A model generated the notes under the pieces. That model had not been told where the DNA came from and searched no databases. It saw only the letters and a program-made list of their open reading frames with translations. A stretch of 37,405 nucleotides of DNA from Cytobacillus massiliigabonensis (lineage in GTDB: Bacteria > Bacillota > Bacilli > Bacillales > Cytobacillaceae): the NCBI RefSeq assembly GCF_900199725.1, contig NZ_LT904902.1:733375-770779 (forward strand), given 5' to 3'. Both the position numbers and the translations under genes were made by a program. Below are positions 24,636 to 33,223 of this stretch, in pieces (position 1 is the stretch's first letter; every line of letters begins with the position of its first letter).

Positions 24636-25109
24636 TTATTTTAAATGGATATAATCCTGCTGGCGCAATGCTTCATAGATAAGAATAGCTGCCGTGTTGG
24701 ATAGATTTAAGGAGCGGACATTTCCGTTCATTGGGATCCGCAATGCACGATCCTTATTTGCTTCAATCACATCCTTTGGCAATCCAGTTGTTTCCTTGCC
24801 AAAGATAAAGTAATAATCCTTTTCCTTGTTACTGTAATCAAAAGTAGAATGCGGCTGCTGACCGAATTTCGTTAAATAGAAAAATTCACCGCCTTCATTT
24901 TTCTCGAAAAATTCATCAAGCGAATCATAATAAACAATGTTTACATACTGCCAGTAATCTAAGCCAGCACGCTTTAACATTTTGTCATCTGTAGAAAACC
25001 CAAGCGGACGAATTAAATGTAATACCGTATCTGTTGCCGCACAAGTACGAGCAATATTTCCAGTATTTGCTGGAATTTCTGGTTGATATAAAACTACATG
25101 CAATGCCAC
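24636..25109 (-). CDS. trmL: tRNA (cytidine/uridine-34 2'-O)-methyltransferase TrmL
   Basis: A 157-residue SPOUT methyltransferase that modifies the wobble base of tRNA-Leu isoacceptors. It is nearly colinear with B. subtilis CspR/TrmL: ALHVVLYQPEIPANTGNIART, HLIRPLGFS, LKRAGLDYW, FIFGKETTGLP and the SAM-knot segment VRSLNLSNTAAILIYEALRQ. Start is GTG 25109, since GAGGTG lies 6 nt upstream and the family begins at ALHVV; an ATG at 25130 would add seven unconserved residues. Confidence 0.95.
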   Translation of the reverse strand: MALHVVLYQPEIPANTGNIARTCAATDTVLHLIRPLGFSTDDKMLKRAGLDYWQYVNIVYYDSLDEFFEKNEGGEFFYLTKFGQQPHSTFDYSNKEKDYYFIFGKETTGLPKDVIEANKDRALRIPMNGNVRSLNLSNTAAILIYEALRQQDYIHLK

Positions 25110-25167
25110 GATTTTCACCTCAAAATTCATGCTTTCTCTATTATTATAGCACTGTTTTCTTCACGAA

Positions 25168-26046
25168 TCATGCATCGTCCACTATCGAAAAAAACTTATA
25201 TTTTATATTTGGCGTATATGCTGTTGAATCTTCATATGCCCAGTACCTCATGCGGCTATTGGTCGTATGGGCATTCACAAGAGGCATGCCAAATGCATCC
25301 TTTGCCGTAACAATTGTTGTGTGATCAAAGCGTCCATCCCCTTGAAAATCATAGCAAATCACATCCCCTAATAGTAATTCTTCAGGTGATGAGACCTCTT
25401 TTGCCCTTAAGCCAGCCTTTGACCCCGGCAAGTACCATCTTAATGAATTTGCAACTGTCCAGCTGTAGCTCCAATTATTGTTTCTCATCCACCATCCCTG
25501 TGAACGATTCGGGTATCCGCGCATAGGTGCTTCTCCCGCATGGAGACATTGTGAAATATAATTGGTACAATCCACATCAAAAGATTTATAAGCAGGATTA
25601 TAACTATTCCACCACCTTTCTGCATATTGCACCGCTTTTAACCGATTATACTGATAAGAAATTCTTTCCAGTACTATCTCTTCCTCCTTGATAGGTTCAT
25701 CATCAGCCAATAACTCCTCATAAGGATTGACCTCTTTATCTTCAACTAGTACGCCTTTATAAAATTCTGCTGTTCTAGTCTCGATTTCCTCTTCTATATA
25801 AAATAAGCTTTTTTGCTTGATCAAATATTTAAAATGGACATGATATTGAATGGTGCGAACATCCGCTTTTTCTTCCCCTAATGAAACAATCGTCCCGATT
25901 GCATGAGCTTTAATAATTTCTCCTGAACGACTCCCCAAACATGCTTTTTTCTGCTCAATTTTTTGACAAGAATGGATCGTGCTTCCCTTATTCGAAACAC
26001 ATTGTTGAACCCTTTTCTCCAAATGCGCTTGAAGCTGTTCTCTCAC
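25168..26046 (-). CDS. YhbB-like amidase-domain protein
   Basis: A 292-residue protein with a C-terminal amidase_6-type (CHAP/NlpC-like) domain. The putative nucleophile Cys is in VDCTNYISQCLHAG and the His in FDHTTIV, with WWNSYNPAYKSF before it. The N-terminal half is a charged alpha/beta region with no clear signal peptide. It starts at GTG 26046 with AAAGGAG upstream. In B. subtilis yhbB also sits beside queG (yhbA) and trmL (cspR), so the synteny supports the name. A cell-wall or spore-associated hydrolase role is likely but unproven. Confidence 0.85.
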   Translation of the reverse strand: MREQLQAHLEKRVQQCVSNKGSTIHSCQKIEQKKACLGSRSGEIIKAHAIGTIVSLGEEKADVRTIQYHVHFKYLIKQKSLFYIEEEIETRTAEFYKGVLVEDKEVNPYEELLADDEPIKEEEIVLERISYQYNRLKAVQYAERWWNSYNPAYKSFDVDCTNYISQCLHAGEAPMRGYPNRSQGWWMRNNNWSYSWTVANSLRWYLPGSKAGLRAKEVSSPEELLLGDVICYDFQGDGRFDHTTIVTAKDAFGMPLVNAHTTNSRMRYWAYEDSTAYTPNIKYKFFSIVDDA

Positions 26047-26163
26047 TGCCCAACACTCCTTTCATTATTATAGATATGAAAGAAGTGCAGATTTCACCTC
26101 ATAAAAAATAAGGAAGCCCAGGGGACATTCCTCATTTTTTATAAAAGTTAATGAATTAGATTT

Positions 26164-26211
26164 GAAAAAGCCTGGTTGATAACCGAGGTTCTCGTTTTTT
26201 GTTAAACCAGG
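26164..26211 (-). terminator. Probable terminator of queG
   Basis: Arms CCTGGTT (26171-26177) and AACCAGG (26205-26211) enclose a loop that itself holds a small GAG/CTC hairpin. On the minus strand the stem is followed by C and a run of five T. The loop is long, so the call is moderate. Confidence 0.55.
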
Positions 26212-26213
26212 AA

Positions 26214-27347
26214 TTATTCGCTGAAAAAAGCTAATCCTCGTTCGATTTCTACTAACACGTCTTCATCGCTTTCTGTTTCCCGGGCCTTCTCTAATGCCAC
26301 TTTGGCTCGTTCCCCGCCAATTTTCCCTAAAGCCCAAGCAGCTGTTCCGCGAATAACAGCGCGCGGATCCTTCATCATCACTTCAATTAATTCATCTGCA
26401 GCTGTTTCATCTTTAAAATGGGCTAAGGCAATAATAGCATTACGCTGAATTGGCTTTTTCCCTCTCCATGAACCAGCAAGCGGTCCAAATTTCTCTTTAA
26501 AGTCCCGGTTGCTTATTTGCAGAATGGGTTTCAAAAGCGGTTTAACAATTTCAGGGTCTGGCTCCATTTCTTCATGAAAATGAAAGTTCTTTCCCTTATT
26601 TTCAGGACAAGCAGTCTGGCAAGAGTCACAGCCATATACCCGATTGCCGATTTTTTCACGATATTGCTCCTCAATAAAGCCCTTTGTTTGCGTAAGAAAA
26701 GCAATACACTTCTGTGCGTTAATTTGTCCGCCTTGAACAAGCGCACCTGTCGGACAGGCTTCTAAACATTTATTGCAAGTTCCGCATTGGTCCTCAATTG
26801 GCTGATCCGGCTCAAAGGGAATGGTCGTTATCATTTCTCCTAAGTATACATAGGAACCAAACTCTGGAGTGATTATGGAACAATTTTTTCCGCTCCAGCC
26901 AATGCCAGCACGTTCTGCAACAGCTCGATCTACAAGTTCTCCTGTATCCACCATTGACTTGCATTTCGCTTCAGGCACTCGTTCTATAATATATTCTTCT
27001 AGCTTTTTCAGCCGATCACGTAAAATGAGATGATAATCCTCGCCCCAGGAAGCACGGCTAAAAATGCCTCGCCTCTCTCCTTTTTTACTTGTTACTCGTT
27101 CATTCATTTTGGATGGGTAGGCAAGGGCAATCGCAATAATTGAACGCGGGCTGTCCATCAGCAGTGCAGGGTTTACACGCTTTTCAATATCCTTTTCCTC
27201 AAAACCTGATTGGTACTGGAGCTCCTGCTGGCGAATCAGCCGATTTCTTAATTCATCAAAGGTGCTCGCAGTCGTAAATCCGATTTTATCTATTCCAATT
27301 GTTTTGCTATATTCAATGATCTCTTTTTTTAACTGTGAAAAGTCCAT
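26214..27347 (-). CDS. queG: Epoxyqueuosine reductase QueG
   Basis: A 377-residue cobalamin- and iron-sulfur-dependent enzyme for the last step of queuosine synthesis in tRNA. Two 4Fe-4S motifs are visible: CGTCNKCLEACP and GCDSCQTACPENK. The N-terminal DUF1730 segment contains VDTGELVDRAVAERAGIGWSGKNCSII. The C-terminus adds HEAT-like repeats (AVIRGTAAWALGKIGGERA). Length and order are standard for Bacillus. Confidence 0.95.
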   Translation of the reverse strand: MDFSQLKKEIIEYSKTIGIDKIGFTTASTFDELRNRLIRQQELQYQSGFEEKDIEKRVNPALLMDSPRSIIAIALAYPSKMNERVTSKKGERRGIFSRASWGEDYHLILRDRLKKLEEYIIERVPEAKCKSMVDTGELVDRAVAERAGIGWSGKNCSIITPEFGSYVYLGEMITTIPFEPDQPIEDQCGTCNKCLEACPTGALVQGGQINAQKCIAFLTQTKGFIEEQYREKIGNRVYGCDSCQTACPENKGKNFHFHEEMEPDPEIVKPLLKPILQISNRDFKEKFGPLAGSWRGKKPIQRNAIIALAHFKDETAADELIEVMMKDPRAVIRGTAAWALGKIGGERAKVALEKARETESDEDVLVEIERGLAFFSE

Positions 27348-27445
27348 AAGCTTCTCTCTTTTCTACATATATATTAATGAAAGTATTTTAAAAGGCATCG
27401 ACTATTATGATAAACTATTTTTAACTATTTTTGGAGGTGGAAAGG

Positions 27446-28114
27446 TTGGAAATTCATATTTCACATGAGCTTTGTACACTTTTCCCAACATTTAAAGTTG
27501 GTGTGATTCATTATCAGAATATACAAGTAGGCGACTCCCCGCAAATGGTCAAAGGACGTCTGCAATTATTTCAGGAATCGATTTTCTTTGATTTAGAGGA
27601 GAAGAATGTTACGGACTTAGAAGGTATTAAAGAATGGCGGCAGATTTTTAAAGCCTGCGGGAAGGATCCTAACCGTTATCGACATTCTGCTGAAGCCCTA
27701 TACAGAAGAGTGAAGAAGCAAGATTATTTAAAGCCAGTTAACAGTTCAACAGATATAAATAATTTCTTCTCCTTACAATACCAAATACCGATTGGCATCT
27801 ATGATGCAGATCAACTAGGCGGCACGCTCGAAATTAGAAAGGGTTCTGAAGGCGAAGAATACATAGGATTAAATGGGCGGGTGAACTCTCTGCAGAATTT
27901 GCTTTTAAGCGCAGATGACAAAGGACCATTTGGCAGTCCTTTCGTTGATTCGGAAAGGACATGTGTAACGGAAAAAACGAAGAATGCTGTGCAAATTGTT
28001 TATTTGCGCCCTTCAATGAGCAGTGATGAAGCTTCTAGAATGGTAGAGTCATTAATGAATATGTTTATTCAAGTACATGGCGGAGATGGGAATTTTGAAA
28101 TTTTTGGGTGCTGA
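27446..28114 (+). CDS. B3/B4 tRNA-binding-domain protein
   Basis: A 222-residue stand-alone B3/B4-fold protein, related to the editing-associated domain of phenylalanyl-tRNA synthetase beta. Typical segments are WRQIFKACGKDPNRYRHSAEALYRRV, NNFFSLQYQIPIGIYDADQLGG and FGSPFVDSERTCV. The start is TTG 27446: GGAGGTG lies 6 nt upstream, and an earlier in-frame TTG (27431) overlaps that site. Such proteins may deacylate or check mischarged tRNA, which is family inference. The stop codon lies inside its terminator hairpin. Confidence 0.85.
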   Translation: MEIHISHELCTLFPTFKVGVIHYQNIQVGDSPQMVKGRLQLFQESIFFDLEEKNVTDLEGIKEWRQIFKACGKDPNRYRHSAEALYRRVKKQDYLKPVNSSTDINNFFSLQYQIPIGIYDADQLGGTLEIRKGSEGEEYIGLNGRVNSLQNLLLSADDKGPFGSPFVDSERTCVTEKTKNAVQIVYLRPSMSSDEASRMVESLMNMFIQVHGGDGNFEIFGC

Positions 28115-28130
28115 TTCAGCATCCTTTTTT
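28106..28130 (+). terminator. Terminator overlapping the B3/B4 gene stop
   Basis: Arms GGGTGCTG (28106-28113) and CAGCATCC (28117-28124), with one G-T pair and a 3-nt loop, followed by six T. The TGA stop is in the apex of the hairpin. Confidence 0.85.
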
Positions 28131-28142
28131 CTATTAAAATGG

Positions 28143-28186
28143 AAAAAACGCAGCACCTCGTTCTCTTCGAAACGAAACACTGCGTT
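28143..28186 (-). terminator. Terminator of the tRNA-Gly transcript
   Basis: Outer arms AACGCAG (28147-28153) and CTGCGTT (28180-28186), with inner TCGTT/AACGA pairing. On the minus strand it ends in a T-run, 3' of the tRNA. Confidence 0.8.
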
Positions 28187-28196
28187 GTGATATGTA

Positions 28197-28270
28197 TGGA
28201 GCGGGTGAAGGGAATCGAACCCTCGACAACAGCTTGGAAGGCTGTGGTTTTACCACTAAACTACACCCGC
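28197..28270 (-). tRNA. tRNA-Gly (anticodon UCC), CCA encoded
   Basis: A 74-nt gene on the minus strand. Acceptor arms GCGGGTG and CACCCGC, D-arm TAGTTTAGTGGTA, anticodon stem ACAGC/GCTGT with loop CTTCCAA (anticodon TCC), T-arm GAGGGTTCGAATCCCTT. Discriminator U is followed by genomic CCA (28197-28199). Confidence 0.97.
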
Positions 28271-28465
28271 AAAATAGATAATTCTATGTAAAAATCCTTT
28301 GTCAATCAATCAACTTCTATATAATACTCCTGTTCCATAAAATGGTCAAGAACTTTCGAGAAATTTGTCGAAAAAAGTTATTTGTCAGTTAGAACTATTT
28401 TCTCCTTTAAAATGATACGATTAAATAAAATAGATAGAATATTCCAAATCAAACGGAGGGCAATT

Positions 28466-29665
28466 ATGTATAAATTATATTGCAGGGTTTATCAAGGTGC
28501 TTTCAGATTGGCATCAAACTTTATGCCCTGGCGTAAGCCCGAACTAATAGAAGGAAAAAACAGCTTAAGCAAGGTGCCTAAACTCCTTTTGAACAAGGGA
28601 ATTGATCGTGTACTAATCGTTACTGACAAAGGGATTGCCTCACTCGGACTGATCGATGGTTTACTAAGAGGGTTAGAAGATTCAAACATTGAATATGTTT
28701 TATATGATCAAACGATCCCTAATCCGACAATTGACAATATTGAAGAAGCTCTCGAACAATACAAAGCAGCTAACTGTAAAGGGATTATTGCCTTTGGCGG
28801 CGGTTCACCTATGGACTGTGCCAAAGGTGTTGGTGCACGTGTAGCCAGACCTGAAAAAAGCATTCCACAAATGAAAGGCGAACTAAAGATAAGGAAAAAG
28901 ATCCCTCCTCTCATTGCAATTCCAACTACTGCAGGCACAGGAAGCGAAGCAACAGTTGTTGCCGTTGTATCAAATAGCCAAACCCATGAAAAGTATGCAA
29001 TCAATGATATGTCACTTATTCCGCATTATGCCGTTCTTGATCCTTTGCTTACAGTTCAGCTGCCCCCTCATATTACTTCAACAACAGGGATTGACGCGTT
29101 AACACATGCCATAGAAGCATATATTGGCAAAAGCAATACAACCGAGACAATAGCTTATAGTCAAGAGGCGGTAAAGCTGATTTTCGATAACATCTATGAA
29201 GCCTATTCTAATGGGACAAATATCGAGGCACGAATCAACATGCAAAGAGCAGCGTATCTTGCTGGTATGGCATTTACGCGTGCATATGTAGGGTACGTCC
29301 ATGCGATTGCACACACATTAGGCGGATTTTATGGGGTTCCCCATGGACTGGCAAATGCCATTATTTTGCCTTATGTTCTCACTTACTATGGCAAGTCTGT
29401 CCATAAGCCATTAGCCGAATTAGCGGATATAGCCGGAATTGGCGGAGCTGCTGATTCAATCGAGCAAAAAGCAGTTAAGTTTATTGAAGCTATAAAGGAC
29501 CTAAATAGAAAAATGAACATTCCTGCTAAGGTGAGCGGGATTATTGATACGGATATTCCCTTAATGGTAGAGCGTGCAATAAAAGAAGCAAATCCTCTCT
29601 ACCCTGTACCGCAAATTTTATCAAGGAAGGATCTGCTGGCTCTTTATCAAATGATTAAAGACTAA
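28466..29665 (+). CDS. Iron-containing (group III) alcohol dehydrogenase
   Basis: A 399-residue Fe-ADH. The NAD-binding segment AFGGGSPMDCAKGVGAR and IPTTAGTGSEAT, and metal-ligand regions GIDALTHAIEAY and HAIAHTLGGFYGVPHGLAN, are clear. Start is ATG 28466 with GGAGGG 6 nt upstream; a longer frame from 28382 adds 28 residues without a ribosome site. The N-terminus (YQGAFRLASNFMPWRKPELIEG) is longer than the shortest family members and fits the maleylacetate reductase/butanol dehydrogenase-like branch. The substrate cannot be fixed. Monocistronic, ended by the hairpin at 29719. Confidence 0.93.
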   Translation: MYKLYCRVYQGAFRLASNFMPWRKPELIEGKNSLSKVPKLLLNKGIDRVLIVTDKGIASLGLIDGLLRGLEDSNIEYVLYDQTIPNPTIDNIEEALEQYKAANCKGIIAFGGGSPMDCAKGVGARVARPEKSIPQMKGELKIRKKIPPLIAIPTTAGTGSEATVVAVVSNSQTHEKYAINDMSLIPHYAVLDPLLTVQLPPHITSTTGIDALTHAIEAYIGKSNTTETIAYSQEAVKLIFDNIYEAYSNGTNIEARINMQRAAYLAGMAFTRAYVGYVHAIAHTLGGFYGVPHGLANAIILPYVLTYYGKSVHKPLAELADIAGIGGAADSIEQKAVKFIEAIKDLNRKMNIPAKVSGIIDTDIPLMVERAIKEANPLYPVPQILSRKDLLALYQMIKD

Positions 29666-29718
29666 GAAAATCTGCTAAATTCTCTTGGGAACAATTTTGA
29701 AGAGAATAATAGAGTTTT

Positions 29719-29750
29719 GGTCGCCAATAAGGTCTATTGGCGACCGTTTT
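29719..29750 (+). terminator. Terminator of the alcohol dehydrogenase, at the edge of array 2
   Basis: Perfect 11-bp arms GGTCGCCAATA (29719-29729) and TATTGGCGACC (29735-29745), 5-nt loop, followed by GTTTTATT. The right arm is also the first copy of the TTGGCGACC word that opens every unit of array 2, so the array may have grown from this terminator. Confidence 0.85.
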
Positions 29751-30230
29751 ATTGAAAATTGGTGACTTCCGGGAACCAATACTACTCATTGGCGACCGTT
29801 TTTGCAAAAATAGGTGACTTTCGGGAACCAATTCTACTTATTGGCGACCGTTTTTGCAAAAATAGATAACTTTCGGGAACCAATACTACTTATTGGCGAC
29901 CATTTTATTGAAAATTGGTGACTTCCGAGAACCAATTCTACTTATTGGCGACCGTTTTATTGAAAATTGGTGACTTCCGGGAACCAATACTACTCATTGG
30001 CGACCGTTTTTGCAAAAATAGGTGACTTTCGGGAACCAATTCTACTTATTGGCGACCGTTTTATTGAAAATTGGTGACTTTCAGGAACCAATTCTACTTA
30101 TTGGCGACCGTTTTTGCAAAAATAGGTAACTTTCAGGAACCAATTCTACTTATTGGCGACCGTTTTTGCAAAAATAGGTGACTTTCAGGAACCAATACTA
30201 CTTATATGCTACCACTTCTTTGAAATCTAT
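29737..30230. repeat. 52-bp tandem array 2 (nine units plus a degenerate tenth)
   Basis: TTGGCGACC recurs at 29737, 29789, 29841, 29893, 29945, 29997, 30049, 30101 and 30153 (the fourth copy reads TTGGCGACCA), an exact 52-bp period, with a decayed copy from 30205. Each unit has ATTGG near its start and CCAAT about 40 bp on, so CCAAT/ATTGG inverted pairs fall at the unit junctions. Two sub-types alternate: TTATTGAAAATTGG and TTTGCAAAAATAGG. There are no spacers and no coding potential across the frame shift. It fills the gap between the convergent adh gene and PTS operon. No separate terminator for the PTS operon is visible. Confidence 0.95.
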
Positions 30231-30295
30231 CAGGTTCGAGAAACTAACCCAGCTACACTCCACCACTTTAAGCAAAATCTCACACAATGACCATC

Positions 30296-31744
30296 TTACT
30301 TTTTACGAATCCTTTCCACTTCATCCGCAACAAATTGGACATTTGTTCCGATGATGACTTGAATGCTTTGCGGTCCAATAATATTGATTCCGGGCACACC
30401 TGTTGATTTAATTTTCTTTTGATCAATTTTATCAACTGTCTCTACCTCGACTCGTAAACGAGTAGCGCAATAATCAACGGATATAACATTATCATCCCCG
30501 CCTAAGCCTTCATAAATAACGGCTGCCATGTTTGAAAATTTATTCACTGAAGCATTTCCAACAGTGCCTTCTTCCTCGTCTTCCAAATCATTCCCTCTGC
30601 CAGGCGTTTTCAAGTCGAATTTGACGATTAAGAAGCGGAATAAGAAATAATAAACGAGAGCAAATCCTAACCCCTGCACCACTAGCATCAATGGCATATT
30701 GGCAATCGGGATGCGCAAGCTTAAAACAAAATCTATTAATCCTGCACTAAAACTGAAGCCGGCAGTCCATTGGAAGGCTGCTGCAATAAATAAAGAAAGA
30801 CCTGTTAATGCGGCGTGCACAATATAAAGAGCTGGTGCTAAGAACATGAATACAAATTCAATCGGCTCCGTTACACCTGTGAAAAATGAAGCAAAGCCTG
30901 CGGCAAGCATTAAAGAAGCAACCATTTTCTTTTTCCCAGTTTTCGCCGTATGATACATCGCCAATGCTGCCGCTGGTAAACCAAACATCATAATCGGGAA
31001 GAAACCAGCTTGATACATGCCAGTTACGCCCTTCTCTCCAGCGCTTGCCCAGAAGTTCCCGATATCGTTAATCCCTACTGTATCAAACCAAAAAACGGCG
31101 TTTAAGGCATGATGCAAACCAGTTGGGATTAAGAGACGATTGAAGAACCCATAAATTCCTGCACCAGCTGCCCCTAGACTGCTAATCGCTTCACCAAAGG
31201 AAACCAATCCACTGTAAACAACTGGCCAAATAAAGAATAAGGCAGCAGAAACTACAAGCATCGACACGGCAGACATGATCGGCACAAGCCGTTTTCCGCT
31301 GAAGAACGCCAGAAAGTCTGGCAGTTTCACATGACTAAATCGATTGTACATCCATGCAGCAATAAGTCCGGAAAGAATACCTATAAATGCATTATCAATT
31401 TTTTCAAATGCTGCATTGACGTTCTCTGGATCAATCCCTTGCAATAAAGCAACCGTATCCGTTGATAGCATGGTTGTTACAACTAAGAATGAGATTAATC
31501 CGCTTAATGCGGCAGATCCATCCTTTTCTTTAGACATTCCAAGTGCAACCCCAACGGCAAAAAGTATCGGAATATGGTTAAGAATAGAACCTCCTGCTTT
31601 AATTAAAAACGCTGCCAAAGCATTGCCAGAACCCCAGCCATCGTGATCAATCCAATATCCAATCCCCATCAGGATAGCAGCCGCTGGCAGTACAGCTACC
31701 GGCAGCATGAGCGAGCGTCCGAGCCTTTGTAAAAACTTCTTCAT
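30296..31744 (-). CDS. PTS EIIBC, N-acetylglucosamine type
   Basis: A 482-residue sugar permease. The EIIC part (about 1-385, about ten helices) carries NRLLIPTGLHHALN, GFFPIMMFGLPAAALAMY and FFTGVTEPIEFVFMFLAP, closest to NagE/NagP rather than glucose PtsG by eye. The EIIB part (about 405-482) has the phospho-Cys in SVDYCATRLRVEV. There is no fused EIIA: that is a separate gene at the front of the operon. Transports and phosphorylates GlcNAc, or possibly glucose, using phosphate from the local EIIA. Confidence 0.88.
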   Translation of the reverse strand: MKKFLQRLGRSLMLPVAVLPAAAILMGIGYWIDHDGWGSGNALAAFLIKAGGSILNHIPILFAVGVALGMSKEKDGSAALSGLISFLVVTTMLSTDTVALLQGIDPENVNAAFEKIDNAFIGILSGLIAAWMYNRFSHVKLPDFLAFFSGKRLVPIMSAVSMLVVSAALFFIWPVVYSGLVSFGEAISSLGAAGAGIYGFFNRLLIPTGLHHALNAVFWFDTVGINDIGNFWASAGEKGVTGMYQAGFFPIMMFGLPAAALAMYHTAKTGKKKMVASLMLAAGFASFFTGVTEPIEFVFMFLAPALYIVHAALTGLSLFIAAAFQWTAGFSFSAGLIDFVLSLRIPIANMPLMLVVQGLGFALVYYFLFRFLIVKFDLKTPGRGNDLEDEEEGTVGNASVNKFSNMAAVIYEGLGGDDNVISVDYCATRLRVEVETVDKIDQKKIKSTGVPGINIIGPQSIQVIIGTNVQFVADEVERIRKK

Positions 31745-31773
31745 AACAGACTCAACCCCTATTCATTATTTTC

Positions 31774-32604
31774 TTAAGTCGTCTTTATCCCCTTCATTAA
31801 GCGCTCAATATGAAGGGCAATATAGCCTAACTCCTGCTCAGGAAGGGTGATTCCATGCTGCCTTCCTAAGTCCTGTGCAATTTTTCTAGCATAACTGAAT
31901 GAGTACGGAAACTTCTTTTTAAGCATGACGAGCATTTCTTCATCCATTGTGTGTAGTTCATTTTGGCCTAATCTTGTTAAAGTAAAGCGAAGATGTGAAA
32001 TGAGACGCTGATAGGAAAGGTCATCCTCTTCAACTGCAATTCTTACATGCCTTTTGATCAATTGGACCATATCTCTAATAATCGTCGTTTGGCGGATCGT
32101 TTGACGCAAATCACCTCCTTGCGGTTTCATCGTGTGTAAATGGAGGGCAATAAAGCCAGCTTCATCAATAGGCATCTCAATCTGACACTTCTTATTTATA
32201 TGCTTAATTGCCCAAACCCCAATTTCAAATTCTCTAGGATAGAGGATTTTAATCTCATATAATAGCTTATTATGAATATGAATGCCTTCTCTCGTTCGTT
32301 CGATCGCAAAAGAGAGATGGTCTGTTAAAACAATATGAATATGATCATTTAATTTCGTTTCCATATTCCTTTCCGCATAGGAGATGATTTTTTCTGATAT
32401 CGTGAAATGTTCTTCAGGAATTATGTTCAACAATTGCTCAAATTTGTCATTCTCCTGCATGACAAATACCTTCTCTATTTTTCCGCTGGACACAACGTCA
32501 TTCCGTTTCTTGTTAAACGCAATTCCAGCTCCAATCGCAATTTTTTCTCTGCCATCATCCTGGACGATCACCGCATTATTATTGAGAATCTTTTTGATCT
32601 TTAT
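31774..32604 (-). CDS. BglG/GlcT-type transcription antiterminator, AUA start
   Basis: A 276-residue antiterminator: RNA-binding CAT domain (1-55), PRD1 (about 65-170) and PRD2 (about 172-276) with the expected phospho-His contexts (VLTDHLSF, ALHLHTMK, YIALHIERL). The family N-terminus KIKKILNNNAVIVQDDGREKI is complete only if translation starts at ATA 32602-32604, which has AAGGAGGAG 6 nt upstream. No ATG, GTG or TTG exists there. The next normal start, GTG 32571, would remove 11 CAT residues and leaves no ribosome site. It lies between EIIA and EIIBC, and its probable target is the RAT at 33217-33247. Confidence 0.85.
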   Translation of the reverse strand: MKIKKILNNNAVIVQDDGREKIAIGAGIAFNKKRNDVVSSGKIEKVFVMQENDKFEQLLNIIPEEHFTISEKIISYAERNMETKLNDHIHIVLTDHLSFAIERTREGIHIHNKLLYEIKILYPREFEIGVWAIKHINKKCQIEMPIDEAGFIALHLHTMKPQGGDLRQTIRQTTIIRDMVQLIKRHVRIAVEEDDLSYQRLISHLRFTLTRLGQNELHTMDEEMLVMLKKKFPYSFSYARKIAQDLGRQHGITLPEQELGYIALHIERLMKGIKTT

Positions 32605-32639
32605 CGTTAGCTCCTCCTTTCCAGTAAAATAGAAATCTA

Positions 32640-33122
32640 TTATTTAGACCATACGGTCATCAGCACTGTTTCGCCAATTTTACTTTCATTTATATGGTTT
32701 ACTTGGATCTCTCTTTCTCCACTATTCGTAATCACAATAGGCGTGATCAAGCTTTTTGCTTTTTCACCGACAGCTCTCCAATTCACTTCCATAAGCAGCT
32801 GTCCAGCAGAAACCAAATCTCCATTTTTCACGAGAACTTGGAACCCCTCTCCTTTAAGTGAAACTGTTTCTAAACCAACATGAATAAGCACCTCTGTCCC
32901 ATCATCTGCACGTATTCCTATGGCGTGCTTTGTTTCAGCTACAAGGATAATCGTCCCTTCGAAAGGAGCATGAACGCCTCCCTTCTTTGGCAAAATAGCT
33001 GCTCCTTCCCCCATCATTTTCTTGCTGAAGACAGGATCGGGAACTTGATCCAATGAAAATACTTCCCCTTCTAATGGAGCAAAAACTTGCAATCTGCGTT
33101 TCTTGAATAATTTTGATAGCAT
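32640..33122 (-). CDS. PTS EIIA, glucose family
   Basis: A 160-residue stand-alone EIIA-Glc-type protein (Crr fold). LQVFAPLEGEVFSLDQVPDPVFS opens the beta barrel. ETKHAIGIRADDGTEVLIHVGLETV holds the two active-site His residues; the second is the phospho-acceptor. AAGGAG 9 nt upstream supports ATG 33122. It is the first gene of the PTS operon and should pass phosphate from HPr to the EIIB domain of the last gene. Confidence 0.93.
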   Translation of the reverse strand: MLSKLFKKRRLQVFAPLEGEVFSLDQVPDPVFSKKMMGEGAAILPKKGGVHAPFEGTIILVAETKHAIGIRADDGTEVLIHVGLETVSLKGEGFQVLVKNGDLVSAGQLLMEVNWRAVGEKAKSLITPIVITNSGEREIQVNHINESKIGETVLMTVWSK

Positions 33123-33167
33123 ATGGACTAACTCCTTATTTCAAATATTATGGATGCAAAGGAACGT

Positions 33168-33223
33168 AAAAAGGCATGGGGCAATTAAAAGAGGAATATC
33201 TCTTTATCTTTACCGCCATGCCT
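33168..33223 (-). terminator. Leader terminator of the PTS operon
   Basis: On the minus strand, arms GGCATGG (33216-33222) and CCATGCC (33173-33179), with further GGTAA/TTGCC and AAAGAG/CTCTTT pairing inside, are followed by five T. It lies about 45 nt before the EIIA start, as an intrinsic attenuator. Confidence 0.8.

Noticed and set aside
26106..26140. A second terminator between yhbB and queG
   Set aside because: GGAA/TTCC and CCC/GGG pairings are short and asymmetric, so I could not support it.
28271..28310. Promoter of tRNA-Gly
   Set aside because: TTGACA is present on the minus strand at 28300-28305, but no acceptable -10 box lies 16-18 bp from it; the tRNA may depend on another start.
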